In this document: positions 30,410-39,430 of the stretch, in pieces | Numbering within the stretch: the stretch's first letter is position 1 | How the letters are laid out: each line of letters starts with the position of its first letter | NCBI GenBank assembly: GCA_030827135.1 | Contig: JAURFE010000002.1 | Span: 124,001 to 188,000, forward strand | Direction: 5' to 3' | DNA: 64,000 nucleotides | DNA from: Vicinamibacterales bacterium | Lineage (GTDB): Bacteria; Acidobacteriota; Vicinamibacteria; Vicinamibacterales; SCN-69-37 | Program-made: the position numbers and the translations under genes | Notes under the pieces: model-generated | The model's input: the letters and a program-made list of their open reading frames with translations, nothing else | What the model was told of the DNA's origin: nothing | The model's database searches: none

Positions 30410-31564
30410 TCAGCGCTGATCAATCGGCAACACCTGTTGCGGGTACGCGGGGCCGATGTACTCCGTCCGCGGACGGATCAGGCGGTTGTTCTGATACTGC
30501 TCAAGCACGTGGGCGGTCCATCCCGAGATGCGGCTGACTGCGAAGATGGGCGTATAGAGGTCGATGGGAATGCCGAGCGAATAAAACATCGACGCCGAAT
30601 AGAAGTCGACGTTCGGGTTGAGCTTCTTCTCGGCCTTGACGACGTGCTCAATCCGATCGGACATCGCATACCACTGCGGCTGCCCGGCCTTGTCGCCGAT
30701 GGATTTGGAGAACCGGCGCAGGTGTGTCGCGCGCGGATCCTCCGTGCGATACACGCGATGGCCGAAGCCGGAGATCTTCTCCTTGCGCGCCAGCTTGGCA
30801 CGAATGAACTCTTCAGCGCGCTCGACACCGGCATCCTGGCCAATCTCGAGGAGCATCTTCATCACTTCCGCGTTTGCGCCGCCGTGCAGCGGGCCCTTGA
30901 GCGCGCCGATGGCGCCGACGATGGCCGAGTGCAGGTCGGTCAGGGTCGCAGCTGACACACGCGCGGCAAACGTCGAGGCGTTGAGTTCGTGGTCGGCGTG
31001 CAGTACGAGCGACACGTCAAACGCGCGCGCGGCCAGCGCGGACGGCCGCGTGCCGGTCAGCATGTAGAGAAAGTTGGCCGCGTGACCGAGCGCCGGATCG
31101 GGGTCGATGTGGCCGCCGCCAGCCTGTATCCGGCCCCACGTCGCAACCAGCGAGGACAGCTGCCCGGCCAACCGGATCGCCTTGCGGTAATTGGCCTCGG
31201 GCGTGGAGAGGGCGGTCTCGGGATCGAAGTGGCCCAGCATCGACGTCAGCGTGCGAAGGGCGTCCATGCCGTCCACATGCGGCATCGACTTCATGGCCCG
31301 CAGAATCGGCTCCGGCAGGATACGCGCGGCCGCGAGCTGCGTCTGCAAATCCCCGAGTTCGGCGCGTGACGGCAGCCGTCGATGCCACAGGAGGAAGCAA
31401 CACTCCTCAAACGACACGCCGTGGTCCATGTCCGCAAGGTCGTGGATGTCGTATCCGCAGTAGGACAACACCCCGCGATCACCGTCGATGTAACAAATTG
31501 CGGATTCGCCGGCGACGACGTCCTCGAGTCCGGCCTTGGGTTTCACGGGTGTTGCGGTCGACAT
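30410..31564 (-). CDS. Citrate synthase (or 2-methylcitrate synthase)
   Basis: The enzyme condenses acetyl-CoA (or propionyl-CoA) with oxaloacetate. The 384-residue protein is the short, Gram-positive-type form. It has CYIDGDRGVLSYCGYDIHDL, LHADHELNASTFAARV, LKGPLHGGANAEVMKML with the active histidine, and ISGFGHRVYRTEDPRATHL. VDFYSASMFYSLGIPIDLYT holds the catalytic aspartate. The ending QYQNNRLIRPRTEYIGP is seen in both citrate and methylcitrate synthases, so the substrate is not settled. The gene lies in the minus-strand run GT2-citrate synthase-lepA-lepB. Confidence 0.93.
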   Translation of the reverse strand: MSTATPVKPKAGLEDVVAGESAICYIDGDRGVLSYCGYDIHDLADMDHGVSFEECCFLLWHRRLPSRAELGDLQTQLAAARILPEPILRAMKSMPHVDGMDALRTLTSMLGHFDPETALSTPEANYRKAIRLAGQLSSLVATWGRIQAGGGHIDPDPALGHAANFLYMLTGTRPSALAARAFDVSLVLHADHELNASTFAARVSAATLTDLHSAIVGAIGALKGPLHGGANAEVMKMLLEIGQDAGVERAEEFIRAKLARKEKISGFGHRVYRTEDPRATHLRRFSKSIGDKAGQPQWYAMSDRIEHVVKAEKKLNPNVDFYSASMFYSLGIPIDLYTPIFAVSRISGWTAHVLEQYQNNRLIRPRTEYIGPAYPQQVLPIDQR

Positions 31565-31588
31565 GGGTCCGGCAGTCCTTACGTGTAA

Positions 31589-33079
31589 CTAGTCCGCAAT
31601 CTGCGGCGCCTTCAACAGCGCATCGTCACCAAACTGCTGCAGCAGCGACATGACGCCTGTGTAGAGGAAACCAAACTGGAACAGCACCAGAAACGGCAGC
31701 GTCCCGTAGATGCCGTGAGTCAGGGCGTAGATCACGGTGTAGGTGAAGTACAAGCCCAATGCGACTTCGATCATCGGCTGCACCGCCATGGTCTGGTGGT
31801 ACTTCTTGCCCTGCCAGCCGTCCTTGTTGTTGGCGATGCCGTACTTCGCCGTGCGGGCGAACTCGCCGGGGCCGCCAAACAGGGCTTCGAACACCGCCTT
31901 GGTGTTGTTGACCGCGAGTCCGATGCCGATGGACATGACAATCGGCAGGAACTTCACGCGCGACTTCCAGTCGGTATAGAGCTCACGCTGCGACACGAGG
32001 TAGAAATTGGCGACCGACGCCGTGGCCGCCATGAACAGCGGCACGTCGATCAGCAACATCTCGGTCCAGCCCATGTTGTAGCGCACCACCATCGCCGGGA
32101 ACATGAGCACCGACAGCACACACATCAACACATAGTTGAAGTTGGCCGTGAGATGAAAAAATGCTTCGATCTTGACCTTGCGCGGCAGGTCCGAGGCGAG
32201 GATGGCAGGCAGCACCTTTTTGCACGTCTGAATGCTGCCCTTCGCCCACCGATGCTGCTGCGACTTGAACGCGTTCATTTCCACCGGCACTTCCGCCGGC
32301 GTCACCAGGTCGGGCAGGAACAAAAACTGCCAGCCGCGCAACTGGGCGCGATAGCTGAGGTCGAGATCTTCGGTCAGCGTGTCGTGCTGCCAGCCGCCCG
32401 CGTCGCCAATCGCGGCACGCCGCCACACGCCGCCCGTGCCGTTGAAGTTGAAGAAACACCCGGCGCGGTTGCGTCCGCCATGTTCGAGCACGAAGTGTCC
32501 GTCGAGCAGAATCGACTGAATCTTCGTCAGGAGCGAATAGGACCCGTTGATGTGCCCCCACCGCGCCTGCACCACGGCGACTTTCGGATTCTGGAAATGG
32601 CCGATGGTCTTCATCAGGAAGTCCGACGGCGGCACAAAGTCCGCGTCGAAGATCGCCATGAATTCACCGCGCGCGACTTTCATCGCTTCATCCAGCGCGC
32701 CGGCCTTGTACCCGGTGCGATCAGTGCGATGGAGATAGTGGATGTCAAACCCGAGGGCGGCGTAGCGCTGAACGGCGGCGGCCGCAATCTCCCTCGTTTC
32801 GTCGGTGGAGTCGTCGAGCACCTGGATCTCCATCCGATCCTTCGGGTAGTCGATCTCACACACGGCGTCGACCAGGCGATCGACGACGTACATCTCGTTG
32901 AAGATGGGCAGCTGAATCGTCACCACCGGCAGGTCGGCCATCGGCGGAGGCGGCCCGGGCACCCGGTGTTTGTTCTTCATGTACTCGTACACGAGGTAGT
33001 ACCGATGCCACCCGTAAATACCCAGGATGCTCAGTACGAAGAAGTAGGCGACAAGAATTCCGGTTTCGAGTTCTGACAT
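31589..33079 (-). CDS. Processive family 2 glycosyltransferase (CslA-like), membrane-bound
   Basis: The 496-residue protein has an N-terminal membrane segment (about 5-24) and a GT2 catalytic domain. Aspartates lie at IQVLDDSTDE (89-90), FDADF (145-147) and LTEDLDLSY (TED 236-238), followed by QQHRWAKGS (274-282), the QxxRW motif of processive beta-glycan synthases. Four or more membrane segments follow. It resembles plant glucomannan synthases and bacterial homologues that make extracellular polysaccharide, but the sugar is unknown. No BcsB/BcsC-like partner or PilZ domain is nearby. Confidence 0.87.
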   Translation of the reverse strand: MSELETGILVAYFFVLSILGIYGWHRYYLVYEYMKNKHRVPGPPPPMADLPVVTIQLPIFNEMYVVDRLVDAVCEIDYPKDRMEIQVLDDSTDETREIAAAAVQRYAALGFDIHYLHRTDRTGYKAGALDEAMKVARGEFMAIFDADFVPPSDFLMKTIGHFQNPKVAVVQARWGHINGSYSLLTKIQSILLDGHFVLEHGGRNRAGCFFNFNGTGGVWRRAAIGDAGGWQHDTLTEDLDLSYRAQLRGWQFLFLPDLVTPAEVPVEMNAFKSQQHRWAKGSIQTCKKVLPAILASDLPRKVKIEAFFHLTANFNYVLMCVLSVLMFPAMVVRYNMGWTEMLLIDVPLFMAATASVANFYLVSQRELYTDWKSRVKFLPIVMSIGIGLAVNNTKAVFEALFGGPGEFARTAKYGIANNKDGWQGKKYHQTMAVQPMIEVALGLYFTYTVIYALTHGIYGTLPFLVLFQFGFLYTGVMSLLQQFGDDALLKAPQIAD

Positions 33080-33128
33080 AGGCTGGGGTCCAGACCCAAA
33101 CTGCGACCCACTATTCTAACCGGCTTCT

Positions 33129-33216
33129 CGAGGTTCCGAAGTCCCGAGGTGCCAAAGTCCCGAGGTGCCGAAGTCCCGAGGTGCCGAAGTCCCGAAGTCG
33201 CGAGGCTCCGAGGTGC
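33129..33216. repeat. 16-base tandem repeat array (CGAGGTGCCGAAGTCC)
   Basis: Four consecutive 16-base units occupy 33129-33144, 33145-33160, 33161-33176 and 33177-33192, each with 0-2 changes from CGAGGTGCCGAAGTCC. Degenerate copies continue to about 33216. The array lies in the gap between the divergent GT2 and yceI genes, just upstream of a TTGACA at 33224-33229. There are no spacers, so it is not CRISPR. Confidence 0.85.
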
Positions 33217-33295
33217 TCGGGGCTTGACAGGTTCAAGGCTAGTCGTGCAGACTATATTCGTTTTAACGACTTGCCTCTAACCAATGGAGCCCCCA

Positions 33296-33847
33296 ATGAC
33301 CACCCTTACCGCGCCTGCCACCACAACCTGGGCCATCGACGCCTCCCACAGCGAAGTGGGCTTTGCCGTCAAACATCTCATGATTTCGACCGTCCGCGGG
33401 CGCTTCGCCGGCGTGACAGGCACCGTCACGTTCGCGGACGGCGACTTCAGCCAGGCCACCGCCGAGGTCACCGTCGACGCCGCCAGCATCGACACCCGCG
33501 AAGAGAAGCGCGACGCCCACCTGCGTTCCGCCGATTTCTTCGACGTCGAGAAATTCCCGGCACTCACCTTCAAGAGCCGCCGCGTTCAGGCCATCTCCGG
33601 CGACACCTTTCAATTGGTTGGCGACCTGACCATCAAGAACATCTCAAAAGAAGTGGTGCTCGACGTCGAGTTTGCCGGCGCTCAGAAGGATCCGTGGGGC
33701 AACCAGAAGAGCGGGTTCACGGCAACCACCAGAATCAGCCGGACCGCATTCGACCTGACGTGGAACGCGGCGCTTGAAACGGGCGGCGTCCTCGTCGGCG
33801 ACGACATCAAGATTTCGCTCGACGTCCAGCTGCTGAAGACGACGTAG
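33296..33847 (+). CDS. YceI family protein
   Basis: The 183-residue protein is a lipocalin-like beta-barrel of the YceI family, which binds isoprenoid-type lipids. ATG 33296 is preferred over 33284 because GGAG lies 6 bases before it. Family motifs are WAIDASHSEVGFAVKHLMIS, VRGRFAGVTGTV, DTREEKRDAHLRSADFFDVE and TAFDLTWNAALETGGVLVGD. No signal peptide is visible, so the protein is probably cytoplasmic, unlike E. coli YceI. A TTGACA at 33224 has no matching -10 at the usual distance; TATATT at 33253 is 23 bases away. Confidence 0.92.
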   Translation: MTTLTAPATTTWAIDASHSEVGFAVKHLMISTVRGRFAGVTGTVTFADGDFSQATAEVTVDAASIDTREEKRDAHLRSADFFDVEKFPALTFKSRRVQAISGDTFQLVGDLTIKNISKEVVLDVEFAGAQKDPWGNQKSGFTATTRISRTAFDLTWNAALETGGVLVGDDIKISLDVQLLKTT

Positions 33848-34323
33848 ACCCGAGAGTGCCGGCGCGGGGTGGCCACTCCGCGTCGGCCTGACGCGCGAAC
33901 GGATTTCGCGCACACGCCGGCCCCCGGATCAAAACACTCGAGATACGACACGTCGCGTGCCTCATCGGCACCGTGATCAAAAAAGTCGGTCGACAGCAGC
34001 TACGTGCCGAGAACGGTGTCATCAAGGCGTCTGAACGATTCGCTGACACCTCCACCCCACTGATGCGGGCGCACCCATTGCAGCGGTCCGGCGACCATTG
34101 ACGCGATCGAGAGTCTCGACTCATGGCGAGGAATACGCTGGATGTACGACTGGGCAAACGTCCGAAACGTCGTGCGGTCCACCCGCAGAAAACCGACACG
34201 GCGCTCGAGAATCGCGACGATAAGGTCGGCCGCATCGCGGCGCCACCAGGCCCAGGTGCCCAGCATCGCGAGCCCGCCTGTGGCCAATCCCCACCGCACG
34301 AACGCACGCCGCGACCACGTCAT
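33848..34323 (-). pseudogene. Decayed gluconate 2-dehydrogenase subunit 3-like protein
   Basis: The frame opens at ATG 34323 with a twin-arginine signal (SRRAFVRWG) and residues typical of the small subunit that accompanies GMC oxidoreductases. It runs to an in-frame TAG at 34000-34002. The same frame then continues with LLSTDFFDHGADEARDVSYL and FDPG, the family's expected C-terminal block, so the TAG looks like a nonsense change of a tyrosine codon. Beyond it, the expected ending CANPFARQADAEW appears only in another frame, implying an indel near 33905. At least two lesions make a functional product unlikely. Confidence 0.65.
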
Positions 34324-35050
34324 GCCGCCCCCCTGAAACAGCCGCTCGGCTGATCGCACGGCCAGCGCCGACAGTGTCAACGTGGGATTGCCGGCAGGAC
34401 AGGTCGGGAACACGCCGGCGCCGAGCACCACGAGATTGCGAGTGCCATGGTGCCGCAGGTCGGCATCCACCACACTGTCCTCCGGGTCCGTGCCCATCCG
34501 CGTCGTGCCCTGGATGTGCCAGCGGCCCCAAGGTCGGCCGGGGGCAGCACCCGGAAGGACTCGACCGGCAGTCCGTCGATCAACTCCTCCGTCAGGCGGG
34601 TCACCGCGTTCAGTCCCGCCTGCATGTAGGCACTGTGCGCCGCGTAACTGATCGCGGGGTGGGAGGGATCCTCCGCGGCGATCTCCACCGCGTTCTGCGA
34701 CTCGGGAAGATCCTCAAACACGAACGTGATGTGCGCCCGCTGCCGCCATCGGCCGCGTTCCGCACGCAGGACCGGCACGTTCCAGCTTTCGATCAGACAC
34801 CCGGGTCCAAGCGCGGCATGCTTCCGCCAAACCCAATCATCTGGGTCCACGTCTTCTGCGGCGTTCGATTGACGAACAAGGGATCCGGGACGGCCGCCCC
34901 GGCTTCCGGCGGCGCGGAGCCCCGCTGCCCCCACTCCAGTACCAGAACGCGGTCATTTGGCGCGGCGTGCCTGAGATACTCCTGCAGAAAAAAGCTCGAA
35001 GCAAATCCGGTGCCGACGACAACTGTCGCGTAATTTTCGTTCACCGTCAC
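34324..35050 (-). pseudogene. Truncated and frameshifted GMC family oxidoreductase
   Basis: Three minus-strand pieces in different frames together match the two ends of a GMC flavin oxidoreductase. The N-terminal FAD motif (ATVVVGTGFASSFFLQEYL, from about GTG 35050) runs to IGFGGSMP. A middle/late piece reads ITFVFEDLPESQNAVEIAAE. The C-terminal signature is GTTRMGTDPEDSVV-like followed by LVVLGAGVFPTCPAGNPTLT. About 230 residues remain where the family has about 500-570, so the central part is deleted and at least two frameshifts occur. It sits directly upstream of the decayed small-subunit gene, the usual order for this enzyme pair. Confidence 0.7.
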
Positions 35051-35136
35051 CCTGCCCCCAGCATCATGCCGGAAGTAGTATCCCACGCACTCCGTGCGAT
35101 AATTACAGGCTCCCTGGCTGACCGGGACACCTGCCC

Positions 35137-37653
35137 ATGCAACCCGCTCTCCTCCGCGCGCTCGAGTTCGATCGCATCCGGGAAGCGTTGGCGTTCCAGA
35201 CGCTGACGCCCCTGGGACGTTCGGCTGCGCTCGCGCTCGAACCGTCATCAGACGCCGCCGACGTCCGGGCGCGGCTCGATACGACCTCGGAGGCCGTTCG
35301 CCTGCTCGCCGACGGCGGCTCGCTCTCCATCCAGGCGCCCGAGGCGTTGCTCGACATTCTGGACGCGCTCGCGGTTGCGGGACAGCCTCTGGATCCCGTG
35401 TCGCTGGTGGGCCTCGCAACGTTTGTGGACTCGGTGGACGATGCCTGCCAGACGATTCGTCGCCTCGGCACAGCGGCCCCGTTGCTGGGCGATCTGGTGT
35501 CGGCCGCCGCGTCATTTGCCGATGAAGCCGCGCGCACGCGGCGCGCGATTACACCATCGGGCGACGTCACTGACGACGCGAGTACGGCGCTGCGCGACAT
35601 CCGCGACGCATTACGCCGTCATCGCGCGAGGTTGCGTACCACGCTCGAGGGACTCACCCGCGGCCGCGACACGGCGAAATATCTGCAGGACCAGATCGTC
35701 GCCGACCGCGGTGGCCGGTACGTGGTGATGGTGCGCGCCGAACATCACCATGCGATCCCAGGCATCGTGCACGGCAGTTCCGCGAGCGGCGCGTCGTTGT
35801 ACCTCGAGCCGATGGCGACCGTGCAGACCAACAACGAGATCGTGGCGCTGGTTGACCGCGAAAAAGCGGAAGTGTTCCGCATCCTCCTCGCGTTGACGGA
35901 TGCGTACCGAGTTCGGGCCGCCGACCTTGAGAACACGCTGCAGGTCGCGGCCGAACTGGACCTGATTCAGGCCAAGGCGCGGCTCGCACAGCGGTATCAG
36001 GCCATCCCGCCGGCGCTCACCACCGACGGGCGGCTGGAATTCCGAGGGGCGCGCCATCCGCTCCTGACGGAAAAGACGTCGGGAGGTGTTTTCGCGTCCG
36101 TTTCGGCGAATCAGGCCGAAACCGTGACTGACGGCGCAAAAACACCTCCCGACGTCTTTTCCGTCGTCGCCAACGACATCGTGCTCGTGCCGCCGATGCG
36201 GGCGCTGGTGATCTCGGGCCCCAACACCGGCGGCAAGACCGTCGCGCTCAAAGCGGCGGGCCTCCTCGCGCTGATGGCACAGGCGGGCCTGCATATTCCC
36301 GTCGAGGCCGGGAGCGCGTTTACGCCGTTCACGTCGATCTTTGCGGACATCGGCGACGACCAGTCGATCGCGGCGAGTCTCTCCACCTTCTCCGCCCGCA
36401 TCGCGCACCTTGTGGAAATGGAACGCGCGCTGGAGTTGCCGGCCCTCGTGCTGCTCGACGAAGTCGGCGGCGGCACCGATCCGATCGAAGGCGGCGCCCT
36501 CGGCACAGCCGTGATCGATCACTTCCGACGCCGCGGCGCGCTGGTCATTGCGACGACACATGACGACGGGTTGAAGACGTTTGCGGCGACGACCGAGGGC
36601 ATTCAGGCGGCCGCCATGGGGTTTGTCTCCGGCACGTACGCCCCCACCTACCGGCTCCTGTACGGCGCGCCCGGCCGAAGTCTCGCGCTGGAGATTGCCG
36701 AACGCCTGGGGATGCCCCCGGATGTGATTGCCGCCGCAAGGGCGCGGCGATCGTCGCGCGAGACACAACTGGCCGAGCACCTCGCCCGGGTGGACCAGGA
36801 GCTCGCAGTCATCGATCGCGAGCGGCAGCACCTCGCCGAGGAACGGAAGCGCGTCGCGGAGGAGCGCACGAAGATCCTCGCGCGTGAGTCACACGTCACC
36901 GAGCGTGAAGCCGTCCTGCGCAAGCGCCTCGACGATCGCCTGAACGAGAAGCTGCGAGAAGCGAGAGCCGAAGTGGATCGCGTGGTCGCCCAGGTCAAGA
37001 CCAGGGCCGAGGCGCTCGTGCACAAAGCCGAGCAGCGGCCGCTCTCCACCGGAGAGATTGGCCACCTGCGTGTGCAGGGCCGCGCGGCGCTTGAGTCCGT
37101 CGCGCAGCCGATGGTGCCGGCTGCAGCCGACGCGCATGTCGCACTTGACCGCGCGCCGGATCCCGGCGACGAGGTCTTCGTGCCGGCGTTTGGGTCAAGG
37201 GGTACCGTGACGTCCGCCTCAGGGAAACATGCCGAGATCGATGTGCGGGGCAAACGGATGAAAGTCGCGTGGCGCGATCTTCAGCGCCCCGCTCGGGCTG
37301 ACGCGCGCACACCCAGCGCGTCCTACGGACCACGCGCGGGCGGACGGGAGACGCCGTCGCGAGCGGGTGGCGGCGTCACCATGCCGGCCAGCGTGGGCAT
37401 GGCTTCCGCCGTGCGCGAGCTGATGGTCATCGGCAAGACGGTGGATCAGGCCACCGACGAGGCCGAGAAGTTTCTGGATGCCGCCTTACTCTCCGACAGC
37501 CGGCGCCTGCGCATCGTCCACGGCCACGGCACCGGCAAATTGCGCGAGGCGATGACGAAGTTCTTTCGCGAACATCCACTCGTCGCCGCGGTGAGTCCGG
37601 CGCCCGACAATGAAGGCGGCAACGGCGCCACCATCGTGGAGCTGAAGGACTGA
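35137..37653 (+). CDS. mutS2: Endonuclease MutS2
   Basis: MutS2 is a MutS-like ATPase with a C-terminal Smr nuclease domain; it acts in recombination control or ribosome rescue depending on species. The 838-residue product has the core helices, Walker A SGPNTGGKTVALKAAG (about 357-372), Walker B LVLLDEVGGGTDPIEGGAL, and a coiled coil around residues 545-640. The Smr domain at the end has LRIVHGHGTGKLREAM. Between ARHPLL and the usual DIxLxxxxRxLVISGPN stretch it carries an extra segment of about 33 residues (about 310-343) encoded by a perfect inverted repeat. The frame is open throughout. Confidence 0.95.
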   Translation: MQPALLRALEFDRIREALAFQTLTPLGRSAALALEPSSDAADVRARLDTTSEAVRLLADGGSLSIQAPEALLDILDALAVAGQPLDPVSLVGLATFVDSVDDACQTIRRLGTAAPLLGDLVSAAASFADEAARTRRAITPSGDVTDDASTALRDIRDALRRHRARLRTTLEGLTRGRDTAKYLQDQIVADRGGRYVVMVRAEHHHAIPGIVHGSSASGASLYLEPMATVQTNNEIVALVDREKAEVFRILLALTDAYRVRAADLENTLQVAAELDLIQAKARLAQRYQAIPPALTTDGRLEFRGARHPLLTEKTSGGVFASVSANQAETVTDGAKTPPDVFSVVANDIVLVPPMRALVISGPNTGGKTVALKAAGLLALMAQAGLHIPVEAGSAFTPFTSIFADIGDDQSIAASLSTFSARIAHLVEMERALELPALVLLDEVGGGTDPIEGGALGTAVIDHFRRRGALVIATTHDDGLKTFAATTEGIQAAAMGFVSGTYAPTYRLLYGAPGRSLALEIAERLGMPPDVIAAARARRSSRETQLAEHLARVDQELAVIDRERQHLAEERKRVAEERTKILARESHVTEREAVLRKRLDDRLNEKLREARAEVDRVVAQVKTRAEALVHKAEQRPLSTGEIGHLRVQGRAALESVAQPMVPAAADAHVALDRAPDPGDEVFVPAFGSRGTVTSASGKHAEIDVRGKRMKVAWRDLQRPARADARTPSASYGPRAGGRETPSRAGGGVTMPASVGMASAVRELMVIGKTVDQATDEAEKFLDAALLSDSRRLRIVHGHGTGKLREAMTKFFREHPLVAAVSPAPDNEGGNGATIVELKD
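36066..36165. repeat. Perfect 27-bp inverted repeat inside mutS2
   Basis: The 27 bases at 36066-36092 are exactly complementary to 36139-36165, with a 46-base spacer. The element is about 100 bases long and in frame. It encodes the peptide with KTSGGVF at one end and KTPPDVF at the other, just ahead of the Walker A region. Such long perfect pairing is not expected from coding constraint. Confidence 0.85.
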
Positions 37654-39425
37654 TGGCGCTGTTCCCCCAGGGCTTCCTCGACGACCTCAAAGCCCACACC
37701 GACATCGTCACCATCATTGGAGAAGTGACGCCGCTGAAAAAGGCCGGCGCCAACTGGAAGGGACTGTGTCCGTTTCACACGGAGAAGACCCCGTCCTTCA
37801 ACGTGCTCAAGGACAAGGGCATCTTTAAGTGTTTCGGCTGTGGTGTCGGCGGCGATGTCCTCAAGTTCATCGAACTGCACCAGAAGATCACCTTTCCGGA
37901 AGCCGTGCGGCTCCTCGCCCAGCGCGCGAGCCTGACGATCCCGGAAGGTGTGGACGGCGCGGAGGATCGCGTGGCCTCGGCCGAGCGCGAAGCCCTGGTC
38001 AAACTGCACGAGGACGCGCTGGCGTTTTATCGTGAGCAGTTGGAGACGCCGGGCGGAGCACGCGCGAAGCGGGAACTCGAGAAACGCGGCCTGACGGCCG
38101 CCACGGTCGAGATCTTCGGCTACGGATTCGCGCCGGCCGCAGGGCGCGACACGTTGACCAGCCTGTTTGCGGACCGGAAGGTGCCGCTGGCCCTCCAGAC
38201 CAAGTCCGGGTTGGTGATGCAGCGCGACGACGGCCGGGTGGTCGACCGGTTCCGGAACCGTCTGATGATCCCGATTCGGCGGGATACTGGGTCCCTGGTG
38301 GCCTTCGGGGGCCGGGCCATGGACGAGGGGCAGGTCCCCAAATACCTGAATTCGCCGGAAACCCCCATTTATTCGAAGGGCCGGACCCTGTACGGGTTGG
38401 ACGTGACGAAAGGGGCCATTCGGAAGCACAATTACTGTGTGCTGGTTGAGGGCTACTTCGACCTGGCGCAGGTGTGGCAGGCGGGGGTGCAGCCAGTGGT
38501 GGCGTCCAGCGGAACAGCGCTGACGGTGACGCAGGCGCGACTGTTGAAACGGTTTGCCCCGAAGATCGTTCTAAGTTTTGACCCGGACGCGGCCGGACAG
38601 GGGGCGGCGGCGCGGACGTCCGAGTTGTTGGTCGCGGAAGGATTCCAGGTCAATGTGGCCCTGCTGCCCACGGGCAGCGACCCCGATACGTTCATCAGGA
38701 ACGAAGGCGGGCGTGCGTATGTCGAGCGCCTGAAGGGGTCTCGCTCCTATCTGGAATTCCTGCTCGACCGCGCGGCGGAACGGGTGGACCTGAACCGGCC
38801 TGATGGCCGGCGGACGTTTATCGGCCAGATGCTGACGGTGGCGGCGACGATTCCCGACCCGGCAGCGCGCGATCAGTTCGCGGATCGACTGGCGCACAAG
38901 GCGCGGATCACCGAGAGCGTGGTGCGCGACGAGATTCGGAAAGCGGCGGCCCAGAAGAAGACGGAGCCACCGGCAGTCGCACTCCCCTCGCGGATGCGGG
39001 TGCTCGACGCGGAGCAGGGGTTGTTGTGGGCGCTGGTCCATCGGCCCGTGGAAGGACTCGGCGCGCTCGCGCAGCTTGAGCCGGATGACCTGACTGGCCT
39101 GGTGTCGGCGCCCGTGTTCGCGCTGGCCCGCAGTCTGGCGGACGTGCCGGCCGATGGACTGCCTGAGTTGCTGAAAGAGCGGCTCAGTGAGGGAGAACAG
39201 GCGCTGGTGGCCAGGGCCGCCGGCGCAGAAGCGGCGGCCCCTCCGTCGGATTGCGTGAACGCCCTCAAGCGCCGTCGCCTCGAACGCGAGCGCACCGAGG
39301 TGCAGGACGAGATTGACCGGCTGCAGGCCGGGACACGGGCGGGCGACGACACCGATCGCCGGCTCGGCGCATTGTGGGCGAAGAAGTTGGAGCTGCTGCA
39401 GCGGCTCGAAGCGTTGAAGGAGTAG
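37653..39425 (+). CDS. dnaG: DNA primase
   Basis: DnaG makes the RNA primers for replication. The 590-residue protein has the CHC2 zinc finger LCPFH...FKCFGCG (Cys 39, His 42, Cys 60, Cys 63) and the catalytic-core block [26 protein letters not shown] motifs are VEGYFDLAQ and [18 protein letters not shown]-terminal helical region suits DnaB binding. The ATG overlaps the mutS2 stop (TGATG) and the gene ends 5 bases before the rpoD start, giving mutS2-dnaG-rpoD in one transcript, a macromolecular-synthesis-type operon. Confidence 0.97.
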   Translation: MALFPQGFLDDLKAHTDIVTIIGEVTPLKKAGANWKGLCPFHTEKTPSFNVLKDKGIFKCFGCGVGGDVLKFIELHQKITFPEAVRLLAQRASLTIPEGVDGAEDRVASAEREALVKLHEDALAFYREQLETPGGARAKRELEKRGLTAATVEIFGYGFAPAAGRDTLTSLFADRKVPLALQTKSGLVMQRDDGRVVDRFRNRLMIPIRRDTGSLVAFGGRAMDEGQVPKYLNSPETPIYSKGRTLYGLDVTKGAIRKHNYCVLVEGYFDLAQVWQAGVQPVVASSGTALTVTQARLLKRFAPKIVLSFDPDAAGQGAAARTSELLVAEGFQVNVALLPTGSDPDTFIRNEGGRAYVERLKGSRSYLEFLLDRAAERVDLNRPDGRRTFIGQMLTVAATIPDPAARDQFADRLAHKARITESVVRDEIRKAAAQKKTEPPAVALPSRMRVLDAEQGLLWALVHRPVEGLGALAQLEPDDLTGLVSAPVFALARSLADVPADGLPELLKERLSEGEQALVARAAGAEAAAPPSDCVNALKRRRLERERTEVQDEIDRLQAGTRAGDDTDRRLGALWAKKLELLQRLEALKE

Positions 39426-39430
39426 GGACC

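Noticed and set aside
31715..33076. Long plus-strand frame (453 codons) opposite the GT2 gene
   Set aside because: It is antisense to a gene with all catalytic motifs, and its composition is typical of a shadow frame.
33129..33216. CRISPR array
   Set aside because: The 16-base units are directly adjacent without spacers and no cas genes are nearby.
33224..33258. Consensus sigma-70 promoter for yceI
   Set aside because: TTGACA is followed by TATATT only after 23 bases, too far for a normal promoter.
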